Shown: piece after piece, positions 8,232 to 17,102 of the stretch | Numbering within the stretch: position 1 is the stretch's first letter | How the letters are laid out: every line of letters begins with the position of its first letter | Origin: Bacteroidales bacterium | GTDB lineage: Bacteria > Bacteroidota > Bacteroidia > Bacteroidales > UBA932 | DNA length: 64,000 bases | Reading direction: 5' to 3' | NCBI GenBank assembly: GCA_017477465.1 | Contig: JAFUVU010000027.1 | Coordinates: forward strand, 83,988 to 147,987 | Notes under the pieces: model-generated | Seen by the model: only the letters and a program-made list of their open reading frames with translations | Told to the model about the DNA's origin: nothing | The model's database searches: none | Made by a program: the position numbers and the translations under genes

Positions 8232-10462
8232 CTTGAATATCTTATTGAGAAGTAATTAAGTGCATTATATCTGGAGCTGGAGACAGTGCCGCCCTCATAA
8301 CTGCTGTCAGTTCCCGCCACGGTGCTTGCCGGGACAAGGCGGATATACGCCTTGGGGGTATCTTTGACGCTTTCCGGAAGATTGAACATCACATACTTTG
8401 TTCCCGGCAGCTGGTATGCCTTCTTTGAAGCCGCCCTCACAAAATCCGGAACGGTATATGTTCCTGCCGGCAGCCATGTTTTTCCGTCGGCAGAGAATTC
8501 CGCCTTCCAGTGACGTGGAGCGCCCGGGCCGGTTATTGCATTCATGGTACCGAACACGACGCTCACCGGCCCCTTTGCATCCGAAAGGCCATCGGTGGAG
8601 AATTCGGCACACCACCACTGGCCTGTACTCCAGCCGGAGGCAGTCCAGGCCGCCCCGTTGGACTGTGACCAGTCGCTTCCGGAGTAGATGACGCCGATAG
8701 TGGGGACAGAGGAATAGACTCTCCAGTGTGCGCTCCGGCCAAGGGCGTCTTCAACGCCGTTTCCATTGGCGGGAGTGCTTATGACCCCGCCGTAAGTGTA
8801 AGGTCCAAGATGCGTAAAGTCATTGCAGAGGCCCATTTTCACCTTGGCGCCGGTTGACTTTACGCAGTATAGTTTCGCGTCCAGAGCCAGAGGGTTTTCA
8901 CTGAGGGGATAGGTAGGGAAAAGCTCGTCTGACTTCGGGTTGTAGTTCTTCACGAGATTGACTCCCAGGGAATCACAATAAGCCCACTCATAGAGGACTT
9001 CGGAAAGCCGCTGTTCAAAGCTGTCAGTGACAGCCACGTCTCTCTTTTCCATGGGCCGGATCTGCCAGGAAGAGAATTCCCCAAGGGAAGAAATATAGTC
9101 GGGCATGGCACCCGCGGCCTTAAGTTCTTCCTCCCTCGCGGCATTCCATTCAAAATTGTCACACGTCTCATGCACAAGCACACCGGTCACACTTCCCCTT
9201 CCGCGCGGCATCACTTTGCCGTCCCTTGACCAAGGACAGTCCACATTCACCATCATCGGAATCTGGTTTCCGGCGGCATCCCTCAGAATCATGGGATAAG
9301 CCGTCATCACGCTTATATACCGAATGTCAATGGGCATGTAAGGGCCTTTTCTCACCGGAATCTCAACCTCCGGGAGCCTTACAAATGTGTAGAGGTCGCT
9401 TGCCGATATGTCTCCAATCTCCACATCCCTCGGAGCGAACTCCATCCCTGCTTCGGAGGAGATTACCGCCGATTGAGGGACATCCTCCAGGGAATACCTC
9501 ATAGGATTATCTTCCCTGACGAGCCTGAGCCCGCGAGTGTCAATGGAGATGCGGGACCATCTGTGTATAATGCCGCTGCAACTCTCGCGGAACTCCACTT
9601 TGATTCCCTCTTTGCCGTCCATGGACTGAAGGCTGACAATCCGGGACTTGTACGCCATGTCGGGAATATCTACGGAAATAATCCTGTTTTCTCCGCCATT
9701 GAGACCGGAGGGGTCGTTTACAACAACACCCTCAAGGATATAATGCCTGTCAAGGACGAGTGAGCCTTCATGGTCCATAAGGGCCTTGAGTCCGCTCATA
9801 GATACGGGTATGATTTCCGTTCCCTGGCAGAACTGAGTCACAAGAGCCACAGCCTTCCCTCCGTCATAAAGCATTTCAATCCGTGCATGACGCACCATGG
9901 TGGCACTCAGGTTCGCTGCAACCGAAAAGCGGATGAAATTCCCTTCAAGACGTACGTTCCCTATCCATGAGAGTTCTGCATCCTCTTCATAAGACACATT
10001 GTATGAAAGGTCATCATCCTTCATCAGCGTATTGACCCTCACGCCGCATTCACCACCGCCGTAATCCACACTCACCCCCTGCTGAAGCAGTTCAAAACCG
10101 CCCTGCAGTATACCGTCCTGGCTTACGGTGATAAAGGCCTGATTGTTACCGCGCAGCAAAGCCACGGAGGCTTTTCTGGGGACGCCGCGGTTAATGTCAA
10201 CTGTAAAAGACAGCGTCACATCGCCGCTGAGACTCAGGACACTGCCAGCCGATGCCTTGAAGTGAATCCAGTCTGCCTCCTCCGGTATTGTAACTGTAAA
10301 ATCACCGTTTGAGAGCACCTCGGTGCTGCATTCTCCGCCCTCATAGCCAATGACGAGTTCGGAAGACACGGGCCCCAGTTCATAGATTGTAGTGTCGTCA
10401 GAAACCCGTGTGCAGCATAGCACCGCCAATGCAAAAGCAATTATGCAAATAATCTTTCTCAT
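8228..10462 (-). CDS. BACON and DUF5689 domain surface lipoprotein
   Basis: A 744-residue lipoprotein (Cys at about 16-17, VLCCTRV) encoded directly after SusD, the usual place of a surface glycan-binding protein. Two BACON-like beta-sandwiches lie at about 30-120 and 125-215. A DUF5689 domain follows (about 220-420; LILEGVVVNDPSG-like strand, then SLQSMDGKEGIKVEF). The last 250 residues are a further beta-rich module with many Trp and Gly and a WRVYSSVPTIGVIYSG segment, possibly a carbohydrate-binding domain. No catalytic motif is seen. By position it would hold the target glycan near SusD. The domain limits are estimates by eye. Confidence 0.75.
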   Translation of the reverse strand: MRKIICIIAFALAVLCCTRVSDDTTIYELGPVSSELVIGYEGGECSTEVLSNGDFTVTIPEEADWIHFKASAGSVLSLSGDVTLSFTVDINRGVPRKASVALLRGNNQAFITVSQDGILQGGFELLQQGVSVDYGGGECGVRVNTLMKDDDLSYNVSYEEDAELSWIGNVRLEGNFIRFSVAANLSATMVRHARIEMLYDGGKAVALVTQFCQGTEIIPVSMSGLKALMDHEGSLVLDRHYILEGVVVNDPSGLNGGENRIISVDIPDMAYKSRIVSLQSMDGKEGIKVEFRESCSGIIHRWSRISIDTRGLRLVREDNPMRYSLEDVPQSAVISSEAGMEFAPRDVEIGDISASDLYTFVRLPEVEIPVRKGPYMPIDIRYISVMTAYPMILRDAAGNQIPMMVNVDCPWSRDGKVMPRGRGSVTGVLVHETCDNFEWNAAREEELKAAGAMPDYISSLGEFSSWQIRPMEKRDVAVTDSFEQRLSEVLYEWAYCDSLGVNLVKNYNPKSDELFPTYPLSENPLALDAKLYCVKSTGAKVKMGLCNDFTHLGPYTYGGVISTPANGNGVEDALGRSAHWRVYSSVPTIGVIYSGSDWSQSNGAAWTASGWSTGQWWCAEFSTDGLSDAKGPVSVVFGTMNAITGPGAPRHWKAEFSADGKTWLPAGTYTVPDFVRAASKKAYQLPGTKYVMFNLPESVKDTPKAYIRLVPASTVAGTDSSYEGGTVSSSRYNALNYFSIRYSR

Positions 10463-10465
10463 ACT

Positions 10466-12178
10466 CTACATGGCATATTCTGAATTGTCCAACACTCCGC
10501 CGCTGTAACTCACCTGGTCTGCCGGGATGGGCCAGTACCTGTGACATGGGCGGATATTGTTCTGGAGATACTTGCTGTCATTGTATGCCCTTGTACGTTC
10601 ATACCAGATTCCCCAGCGGACAAGGTCATATTTCCTTGTGAACTCTCCGAAGAGTTCTTTCGCCCTCTCGCGGCGGATTTCTTCCATAAGGGCATCGTCG
10701 CTTCCCATCATCCCGGCAAAAGTAAGCGGCGAAAGGCCTGCACGGGTTCTGGTGATGTTAAGATACTTGCAAGCCTGAGTTCCGTCTCCAAGATGAAGGA
10801 GAGCCTCGGCCTTCATGAGAAGGGCATCGGCAAAACGGAAGAGCTTGTAATTGTTGGAATCCTTGTTGTTATACATTTCCGGGCACCAGAATTTATTGCC
10901 CAGCCATGGACGGGATGTAGTGCCGCCGGAAGAGGATCCGCCAAAAAAGAAGAACATCACCTGCCGGTTTTCCCTCTCAGAATCTTCGGCCTTGTAGCCG
11001 GACCAACGCCATGCAAGGTTGCCGGAACTGCCCCGCGGAGAATCCGCACCGCCTGAATACTCTCCTGAGCGGAGATCCACGCTCGCATAAGGCAGAATCT
11101 GCTGGTAATAGTAAGCTGTAGGCCGTACAGCCGAACTTGTGCGGGAATAGCCGCCAAGCTCAGGAATCACGATGCCGTCGTAATAGTCGGAACCGGACTG
11201 CGCCCCTTCGTCTTCCATGGCCTCCGAACCATCCTCAGGCTCAGTTTCATCCTGTACATAGGAAATCGTACGTCTTGTGGGCATGGCAACGGGAGCGATT
11301 GCCCCGTTCACCTGAAGGCCGTAAGACTCCACCTGATTACCTGTCTCCCAAATGGATTCCGCCGTATATTTGCGGGTGAAAGGGATATCTGTCAGGGGAT
11401 AATCGCTGCCGAACGTCTCCGGGGAATCGGCATATTGTCCATATATGCTTTCAAGGGCCGATGTAAACTCCACCACCTGCTCCCAATCCTCGTTCCAGAT
11501 GGCACATTTCGCACCAAGCATAAGCCCCAATGCCGCGCCTGCGCGGTAACTGCCTCCCTCGTAAGTCCTCTGCATCGGAAGGGCTTTCTTCTCAAGAATC
11601 CAACGTTTCATCCAAACAACACATGAATCACGAGTTACAGAAGCACTCATCCTTGGAAGGGATGCTATACGGGCACGGTTCTCTTCCGTCACCTTCTCCG
11701 TATAGAAAGGGACGTCGCCAAATGAACTCGTCAGAAGATACAGATACATCGCCCGCAGCACCTGTGCCTCGGCCTCAAGGGGGGCGGTTTCACCAGAGGT
11801 TACGTAACCGGCCTCCACAGCGGCATTCATGTCGGCAATTATGGAGTTGCAGTACATCAGGCCCTGATAGCCGTATCTCCAAAGCGTGGTTGCAATGCTG
11901 GGACGTGCCGGGGAAACATCGCAATTGGCGTCATAGGCAGTACTTGAAGACATATACATAAGGTCCGTATCCGCCTCTGTCATGAACCAGAAGCCGCGGG
12001 CGGCCAGAATGCTCCTTAGCGGAGCATAACAGCCTGTTATTCCACTCCTTATCTGCGATACGGAACGATAGTACGTCTCAGACGTGGCGGCACTGCGCAT
12101 ATCCTCCTTCAGACAGGAGGCAAGGGAAAGCGTGAGCGCCAGCGCGCAAATAAAATAAGATATCGTCTTTCTTATCAT
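10466..12178 (-). CDS. SusD/RagB-family nutrient-binding outer membrane lipoprotein (first PUL)
   Basis: A 570-residue SusD-like protein. The lipoprotein signal ends at LSLASC (about Cys22). The N-terminal part has the TPR-rich SusD layout (ETYYRSVSQIRSGITGCYAPLR), and the C-terminal part carries the family hallmarks FRFADALLMKAEALLHLGDG, NITRTRAGL and IRRERAKELFGEFTRKYDLVRWG. It caps the SusC barrel encoded 6 nt upstream and delivers oligosaccharide to it. An acidic, low-complexity insert near 350 (EDGSEAMEDEGAQSGSD) is unlike the rest and may be a surface loop. Substrate is not readable from sequence. Confidence 0.93.
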   Translation of the reverse strand: MIRKTISYFICALALTLSLASCLKEDMRSAATSETYYRSVSQIRSGITGCYAPLRSILAARGFWFMTEADTDLMYMSSSTAYDANCDVSPARPSIATTLWRYGYQGLMYCNSIIADMNAAVEAGYVTSGETAPLEAEAQVLRAMYLYLLTSSFGDVPFYTEKVTEENRARIASLPRMSASVTRDSCVVWMKRWILEKKALPMQRTYEGGSYRAGAALGLMLGAKCAIWNEDWEQVVEFTSALESIYGQYADSPETFGSDYPLTDIPFTRKYTAESIWETGNQVESYGLQVNGAIAPVAMPTRRTISYVQDETEPEDGSEAMEDEGAQSGSDYYDGIVIPELGGYSRTSSAVRPTAYYYQQILPYASVDLRSGEYSGGADSPRGSSGNLAWRWSGYKAEDSERENRQVMFFFFGGSSSGGTTSRPWLGNKFWCPEMYNNKDSNNYKLFRFADALLMKAEALLHLGDGTQACKYLNITRTRAGLSPLTFAGMMGSDDALMEEIRRERAKELFGEFTRKYDLVRWGIWYERTRAYNDSKYLQNNIRPCHRYWPIPADQVSYSGGVLDNSEYAM

Positions 12179-12184
12179 GGCACG

Positions 12185-15100
12185 TCAGAATTTCATGTTT
12201 ATGTTCACCGCCCATGTCCTCGGACGCGGGAAGGAACCGTTGTCCAGCCTGTAAACTGAAGAAGACGTGTTCACGTCAGGGTCAAAACCGGGATAGGTTT
12301 TTGACAGAAGCAGGTTTTCACCCGCAATTCCCACGGAACAGGTCTTGATATATTTCCTGACCTTTTTCCCCATGGGGACATCATAGTTCAGTGACAGAGT
12401 CTTAAGACGGATGTAGGAAGCGTCATAGACATGCTTCGATGACGCCTGGACATCGTCAAAACCGGCCTTTACAATATCGGAACCGGGGTTCTGCTCTGTC
12501 CACGCATCCTTCATGTAACGGTACTTGTTGTAGGCCGATGTCCCGGAGCCGAGCCAAAGCTCCCCTATGTTATAGATACTGCCGCCCAAAGACCAGGTGA
12601 CATAAACGCCCAGGCTGAGTTTTCCCCACAGGCGGAAATTGTTCTGGAGACCTCCATAACAAAGGGCATCTGAAGACCCGAGGTAAACCATGTCATTCTG
12701 GTCCAGCATACCGTCATGGTTGATGTCGGCATACTTAGGATGGCCGAATCCGCTTCCCTGCGTTCCGGGCTTGGCCTGGGAAGCATAAGCATGGGTAACC
12801 TCATTCCTGTCAATCTCGGCCTGATCATGCCACACGCCCTCATATTTATAGCCCCACAGGGCATTTACAGGATATCCTTTACGATATCCATACATATACT
12901 GCGTGGTATTTCTTGGATTCATGTAGGTTGGCACAACTTCCGATTCCGAGCCCACACCCGTCACAATCTGGCTGTTGTGGCTGGCCGTAAGCGTCGTTGT
13001 CCATTCGAAAGCGCGAGTCTTGACATTCTTTGTAGTAAGTGTAATCTCCACTCCGCTGTTCCGGGTAGAGCCGGCATTTGCATAGTATGTATTATAACCT
13101 GTTGTCTGGGAGTTCCTTACGCTAAGGAGCAGATCCTCTGTCCATGAGATATATGCGTCTATTTCAAGCCTCACCCGGTTTTGCCAGGCGGCGAAATCCA
13201 ATCCGGCATTGACTGCCGAAGTCGTTTCCCAGGTAAGATTCGAGTTCTGCATCTTGGAAGGATAAAATCCTGTTTCCTTCTCATTACCGAAAATCCAGTT
13301 GGAGGCTGAAGAGCCAAGGGAAGCAAGGGACATGTAAGGCGATATGGCATCATTCCCGCTCCTGCCGCAGCTCAGCCTCAGTGACAGGTCATTCAGCCAT
13401 GTGGACTTTGCAAACCACGGTTCGTTCATAACAGACCATCGAAGAGCTGCCGCCGGGAAGAATCCCCATTTCTTGTCGTCTGCAAAATTTGAGGCACCGT
13501 CGGCCCTTGCCGTCGCCGTGATATAATAACGCCTGCGATAATTGAAATTCACACGGCCAAGGGCTGAGAGTTTTGTTATCCTGTTCCAGTACGACGACGG
13601 AGTAAAACTTGCCGGAGAGTTGAGCCCGGACATGTTGTACCACAGCTGGGAATCGTCAAGATATCCGGTCCCGGAATAATTCTCACTGGAGACAGTTGTC
13701 TGTTCTGCCGTAAATCCGGCAAGGGTTTCAAGTTCCCACCGGCTGCGTTTCCGCTTGTAATTCAGTGTCAGTTCTTCAATGTATTTATCCTTGTCATAAT
13801 GAGTGCGGCGTGCAGTGCCCCCGGTGTCGTTTGCATTTGCCACGGCAAGTGTTGACGGGGAATAGTATCCGCCGTCACTGCGGGTTGTGGTACGGGAGGC
13901 ACGGGCTTCGGCCCACATGCGCGGATTAAAGTCATAGCGCAGGCTCGCAGACAGAAGCAGCTGCTCATTATGAGTCTTGCTGGTCACGTTCTTCGCCACA
14001 AGATAAGGACTGTTGAAGGGGAGGCCGCCATAGGACTCGCCTTCACCGAATTTGTTCCATGTGTCTTCCTTGTCCAACATGGGAGAAAGAAGGATGGCAG
14101 CTGAGGTATTTGCCCCTGAAATTGACGCAACCGGATTGTCTTTGTCATTGAGGACAAAGTTCACGTTCACGCCCCAGGTGAGGCGGTTCTTGATTTTGCT
14201 GCTTAGCTTTATGGCGCCTGTGTACTTTCTGAAGCCGGAACCTATGACAACAGAAGGCGTATTGTTGAAGCCGAACGAGGTTGTCCAGGTTGTGCCGCCG
14301 TTGATGCCATGAAGATTGAGATGGTAATTCCTGTAAAATGCGGTCTGGGAGAGCGTGCGCACCCAATCCGTTCCCGCATTCCGATATTCTTCAGGGTCCG
14401 GATACGGGATACGGCTGCTTCCGAGACTGGCCGATACAAGATTTCTCCACCCGGCATATTCCTCGGCATTCATAAGATCCTGGCTTCCGGCAATGCGGGA
14501 AACGCCCATCGTACTTTTGAACCTGGCCGCAAAAACGCCGGTCTTCTTGTTTGGAGTCTCAGTAGTTACCAGTATTACACCATTTGCGCCCCTGGAGCCA
14601 TAAATTGCAGTGGATGAAACGTCCTTGAGGAGCGAAATGCTGGCGATATCGGAAGGATTCAGGTCCGACAGGCTCTCCACCGCATCCACAATTCCGTCAA
14701 CCACTATGAGGGGCTCATTCCCTGCCGATATCGAACGGCTGCCGCGCACACGGATGGTACCTGCCTCACCTGCCTCTCCGGTCCCGGAAGAGAATTCGGC
14801 ACCGGCTATCTTGCCTTGAAGTGCCTGCGAGACGGAAGATACCGGCGTATTTTCAATCTGGTCCATCTCCACTACGGCGACGCTTCCAGTAAGATCCCCC
14901 TTCTTTGAAGTGCCGTATCCTATGACAACGGTGGCCTCCAGGACCTCGTTGTCCATTTTCAGGACTACGTCTATCCCCGCACGGCCGCTTACGGCCTCCA
15001 TTGCCGGCTTGAATCCTATGCATGAGTATTCAAGGAAAGCCCCGGAAGGAACTGAAATGGTATATTTTCCATCCGCATCCGTCATCACGCCATTTGAGGA

Positions 15101-15244
15101 ACTGCCGCGTTCAACAACAGCCGCACCGGGAATGGGGACACCGGCCTCATCCATCACCACACCGCTGACGGAAACCTTGTCCTGGGCAGACAGAATTACC
15201 GTAAAGAAGGCAAAAAGAGCCGTCAATGATAGTTTCATTTTCAT
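12185..15244 (-). CDS. SusC/RagA-family TonB-dependent outer membrane transporter (first PUL)
   Basis: A 1019-residue SusC-like receptor. A signal peptide (1-20) is followed by a carboxypeptidase-regulatory-like beta-sandwich (25-105, VSGVVMDEAGVPIPGAAV), then the plug with TATVVIGYGTSKKGDLTGSV and the SusC hallmark GSRGANGVILVTTE near 220. The remainder is a 22-strand barrel ending in the C-terminal aromatic signature WAVNINMKF. It imports oligosaccharide through the outer membrane powered by TonB-ExbBD (not encoded here). It sits 6 nt upstream of its SusD partner. Length is normal for the family. Confidence 0.95.
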   Translation of the reverse strand: MKMKLSLTALFAFFTVILSAQDKVSVSGVVMDEAGVPIPGAAVVERGSSSNGVMTDADGKYTISVPSGAFLEYSCIGFKPAMEAVSGRAGIDVVLKMDNEVLEATVVIGYGTSKKGDLTGSVAVVEMDQIENTPVSSVSQALQGKIAGAEFSSGTGEAGEAGTIRVRGSRSISAGNEPLIVVDGIVDAVESLSDLNPSDIASISLLKDVSSTAIYGSRGANGVILVTTETPNKKTGVFAARFKSTMGVSRIAGSQDLMNAEEYAGWRNLVSASLGSSRIPYPDPEEYRNAGTDWVRTLSQTAFYRNYHLNLHGINGGTTWTTSFGFNNTPSVVIGSGFRKYTGAIKLSSKIKNRLTWGVNVNFVLNDKDNPVASISGANTSAAILLSPMLDKEDTWNKFGEGESYGGLPFNSPYLVAKNVTSKTHNEQLLLSASLRYDFNPRMWAEARASRTTTRSDGGYYSPSTLAVANANDTGGTARRTHYDKDKYIEELTLNYKRKRSRWELETLAGFTAEQTTVSSENYSGTGYLDDSQLWYNMSGLNSPASFTPSSYWNRITKLSALGRVNFNYRRRYYITATARADGASNFADDKKWGFFPAAALRWSVMNEPWFAKSTWLNDLSLRLSCGRSGNDAISPYMSLASLGSSASNWIFGNEKETGFYPSKMQNSNLTWETTSAVNAGLDFAAWQNRVRLEIDAYISWTEDLLLSVRNSQTTGYNTYYANAGSTRNSGVEITLTTKNVKTRAFEWTTTLTASHNSQIVTGVGSESEVVPTYMNPRNTTQYMYGYRKGYPVNALWGYKYEGVWHDQAEIDRNEVTHAYASQAKPGTQGSGFGHPKYADINHDGMLDQNDMVYLGSSDALCYGGLQNNFRLWGKLSLGVYVTWSLGGSIYNIGELWLGSGTSAYNKYRYMKDAWTEQNPGSDIVKAGFDDVQASSKHVYDASYIRLKTLSLNYDVPMGKKVRKYIKTCSVGIAGENLLLSKTYPGFDPDVNTSSSVYRLDNGSFPRPRTWAVNINMKF

Positions 15245-15249
15245 ATCCG

Positions 15250-16242
15250 TCAGTATTTTAGTACCACCTCAACGGGTTTATGCTTCATCCCCGGCACAGG
15301 TGAAGATGGAATCAACTCCACAGAAGACACTTTGTCCAGGATGGATGCGCTGGCATACACGTAGTCGGCCTGCCAGTTATGTCCTTCTGCATCTGAATAC
15401 GTACTTACCCATCCCCTGGTTTTCATCCAAAGGAGGTCATACAGGTTATTCTGCCAGGCATAACGGTCTGCCCTGAATTCATCCCCTGAGGCATTGGCCG
15501 GATACCACGACGGAGTGTCCGGGTATCCCACCTGCATGGCAGAATAATGGTACATCTGCCCGCAGACAATCCAGTCATTTCCCTTTTCCAAGGCCATGCC
15601 CACACTGGAAGCCACGGCATCCCGGAACGAATCCAGTTCCTGCTCCGGGTCCTGACCTTCAAAGTTGCACCCGAGAACATTCAGCCCCCCGGCTGCTCCT
15701 GATACCACACCGTCAAGTACGCTCACTGTGGCGCCATAGCCCTGTACCCAAGTGGAAACCGCATCAAAAGAAGCGCCCTCTGAAGATGCCACAAGCAGCT
15801 TCACTTCTACGCTTGAGGGACTTTCAAATTCCAATTTCAGGGAAGGGTCTTCAGTAACGGCAACGCTGGTCTCAGGAGTAAGGAACCCTCTTTGGGCAAC
15901 AAGCAGAGTATCGGCCTTGCCAGTACCTTCCAGGCAAATGGCAATACGGCCGATACGGCCGGTCCTAAGGTTCAATATGTCGGACTGATTGGAGCCGTAG
16001 CGGAGCGTAAAAGCCCCATTCCCGATTCCTCCGGGGACATCCGTGGTAATCCAGGGATCAGCGCTGCGAAGGCGCCACTGTCCCTGAGTTTCAACAAGGA
16101 CGGAGACTTCACCGCCGGATGCGCCCACACGGCATACTGCCACGGCGTTTCCCGGCTGGAAAGCCGGAATCACTTCCGTCTTTCCGGAGCAGGAAAGGGC
16201 CATTGCCGCCGCTGCAAACAATATGAATATCCTAATCTTCAT
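15250..16242 (-). CDS. BACON lipoprotein with degenerate endonuclease/exonuclease/phosphatase-like half
   Basis: About 330 residues. I prefer the ATG at 16242 (MKIRIFILFAAAAMALSC, a clean lipoprotein signal) over one at 16254; either overlaps the upstream stop at 16232. Residues 30-125 look like a BACON module. The second half follows the order of the EEP (DNase I-like) fold end: NVLGCNFEGQ, NDWIVCGQMYHYS, a long variable loop, QADYVYASASILDKV and GMKHKPVEVVLKY. In active enzymes the second block is usually GDFN and the last SDH; here the Asp, Asn and second Asp are Gln, Tyr and Lys. The N-terminal metal-binding half is not visible. It is probably a binding protein derived from the enzyme (inference). 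Confidence 0.6.
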   Translation of the reverse strand: MKIRIFILFAAAAMALSCSGKTEVIPAFQPGNAVAVCRVGASGGEVSVLVETQGQWRLRSADPWITTDVPGGIGNGAFTLRYGSNQSDILNLRTGRIGRIAICLEGTGKADTLLVAQRGFLTPETSVAVTEDPSLKLEFESPSSVEVKLLVASSEGASFDAVSTWVQGYGATVSVLDGVVSGAAGGLNVLGCNFEGQDPEQELDSFRDAVASSVGMALEKGNDWIVCGQMYHYSAMQVGYPDTPSWYPANASGDEFRADRYAWQNNLYDLLWMKTRGWVSTYSDAEGHNWQADYVYASASILDKVSSVELIPSSPVPGMKHKPVEVVLKY

Positions 16243-17095
16243 CGAACTCAACATTTACAGGTGTGAATCCTTCCGGTCCGTCACTGCCGATAACCATGGA
16301 CAGCAGGCTGAAATTCTCTGCGTCGACACGTGGTACGGATACCCCGCCGGCGCTGCAGACAAACGGCTGCTCCCCTGAGAAACTGAAAGCAATCACCAGG
16401 TCCTCATACTCAAAAGGAGGCATCACCACATAGAAAGGAACCGGATTTCCCGAGTTGTCACGGATAGGAACGGGCTCATCAAAGACCAGTTTCAACTCAT
16501 GAGATGCGCCGGTTTCAAACTGAACTCCTTCCGGCGTAACCACACCGGTTCCGGCAAACGGAAGGCTTTCACTGCTCAAAGTGATTTCCTCCAAGGACAA
16601 ATCTTCTTCCAGAGCCACCTTGATGGAAAGAACGCCAAAGGGATATCCAAAAAGGAGTTTTCCATCTTTTTCAAATCCGTATGCGATTGGGCTGTAAACA
16701 AGGAACTGTTCTTTGGGCCCGTTGGCCCGGGCAAATACCTGCCTGTTGTCAAGGGCTGCTGTCATCCGCCCCCAGGAACCGGTGTAAGAGGGATTCCAGG
16801 GGTAGTAGGCACAAAGTTCGCCTTTCACTTCGGGGCCATAGAACAGAGCCTCGGAAAGGTTTGCATCGGCCTTTCTAAGAAGATACTTCTCGTTGGCGCC
16901 ATTCACGGAGCCGCACAGGCCGATTGCCGAGCCTTCCGGCCACACCCTTGAGTCTTCCCCGAGAAGGAGGGACTCTATTTTAGCCTCAACCGTGGTGCGG
17001 CCTTCAAGTGACAGCGGAGCCAATTCCTCCGGGACTCTCTTGACACAAGCTGCAAGGATGATAACAGCCGACATGGATAGTAAAATCTTTTTCAT
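16232..17095 (-). CDS. Fimbrillin-like (Mfa-like) lipoprotein, short
   Basis: A 287-residue lipoprotein (AACVKR, Cys at about 17) with the fimbrillin-like pattern of Bacteroidota: a TTVEAKI strand after the anchor, then SRVWPEGSAIGLCGS, a strand-rich middle (ELCAYYPWNPSY), PFGVLSIKVAL and a C-terminal half with VPFYVVMPPFEYEDLVIAFSF. Such proteins are outer-surface subunits or stand-alone surface proteins. It lies 7 nt downstream of a long fimbrillin-like repeat protein, and its stop overlaps the start of the BACON/EEP-like gene. No separate pilus assembly genes are present, so a glycan-capture or surface-coat role is more likely than a fimbria. Confidence 0.7.
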   Translation of the reverse strand: MKKILLSMSAVIILAACVKRVPEELAPLSLEGRTTVEAKIESLLLGEDSRVWPEGSAIGLCGSVNGANEKYLLRKADANLSEALFYGPEVKGELCAYYPWNPSYTGSWGRMTAALDNRQVFARANGPKEQFLVYSPIAYGFEKDGKLLFGYPFGVLSIKVALEEDLSLEEITLSSESLPFAGTGVVTPEGVQFETGASHELKLVFDEPVPIRDNSGNPVPFYVVMPPFEYEDLVIAFSFSGEQPFVCSAGGVSVPRVDAENFSLLSMVIGSDGPEGFTPVNVEFDED

Positions 17096-17102
17096 AGCTC
17101 AA

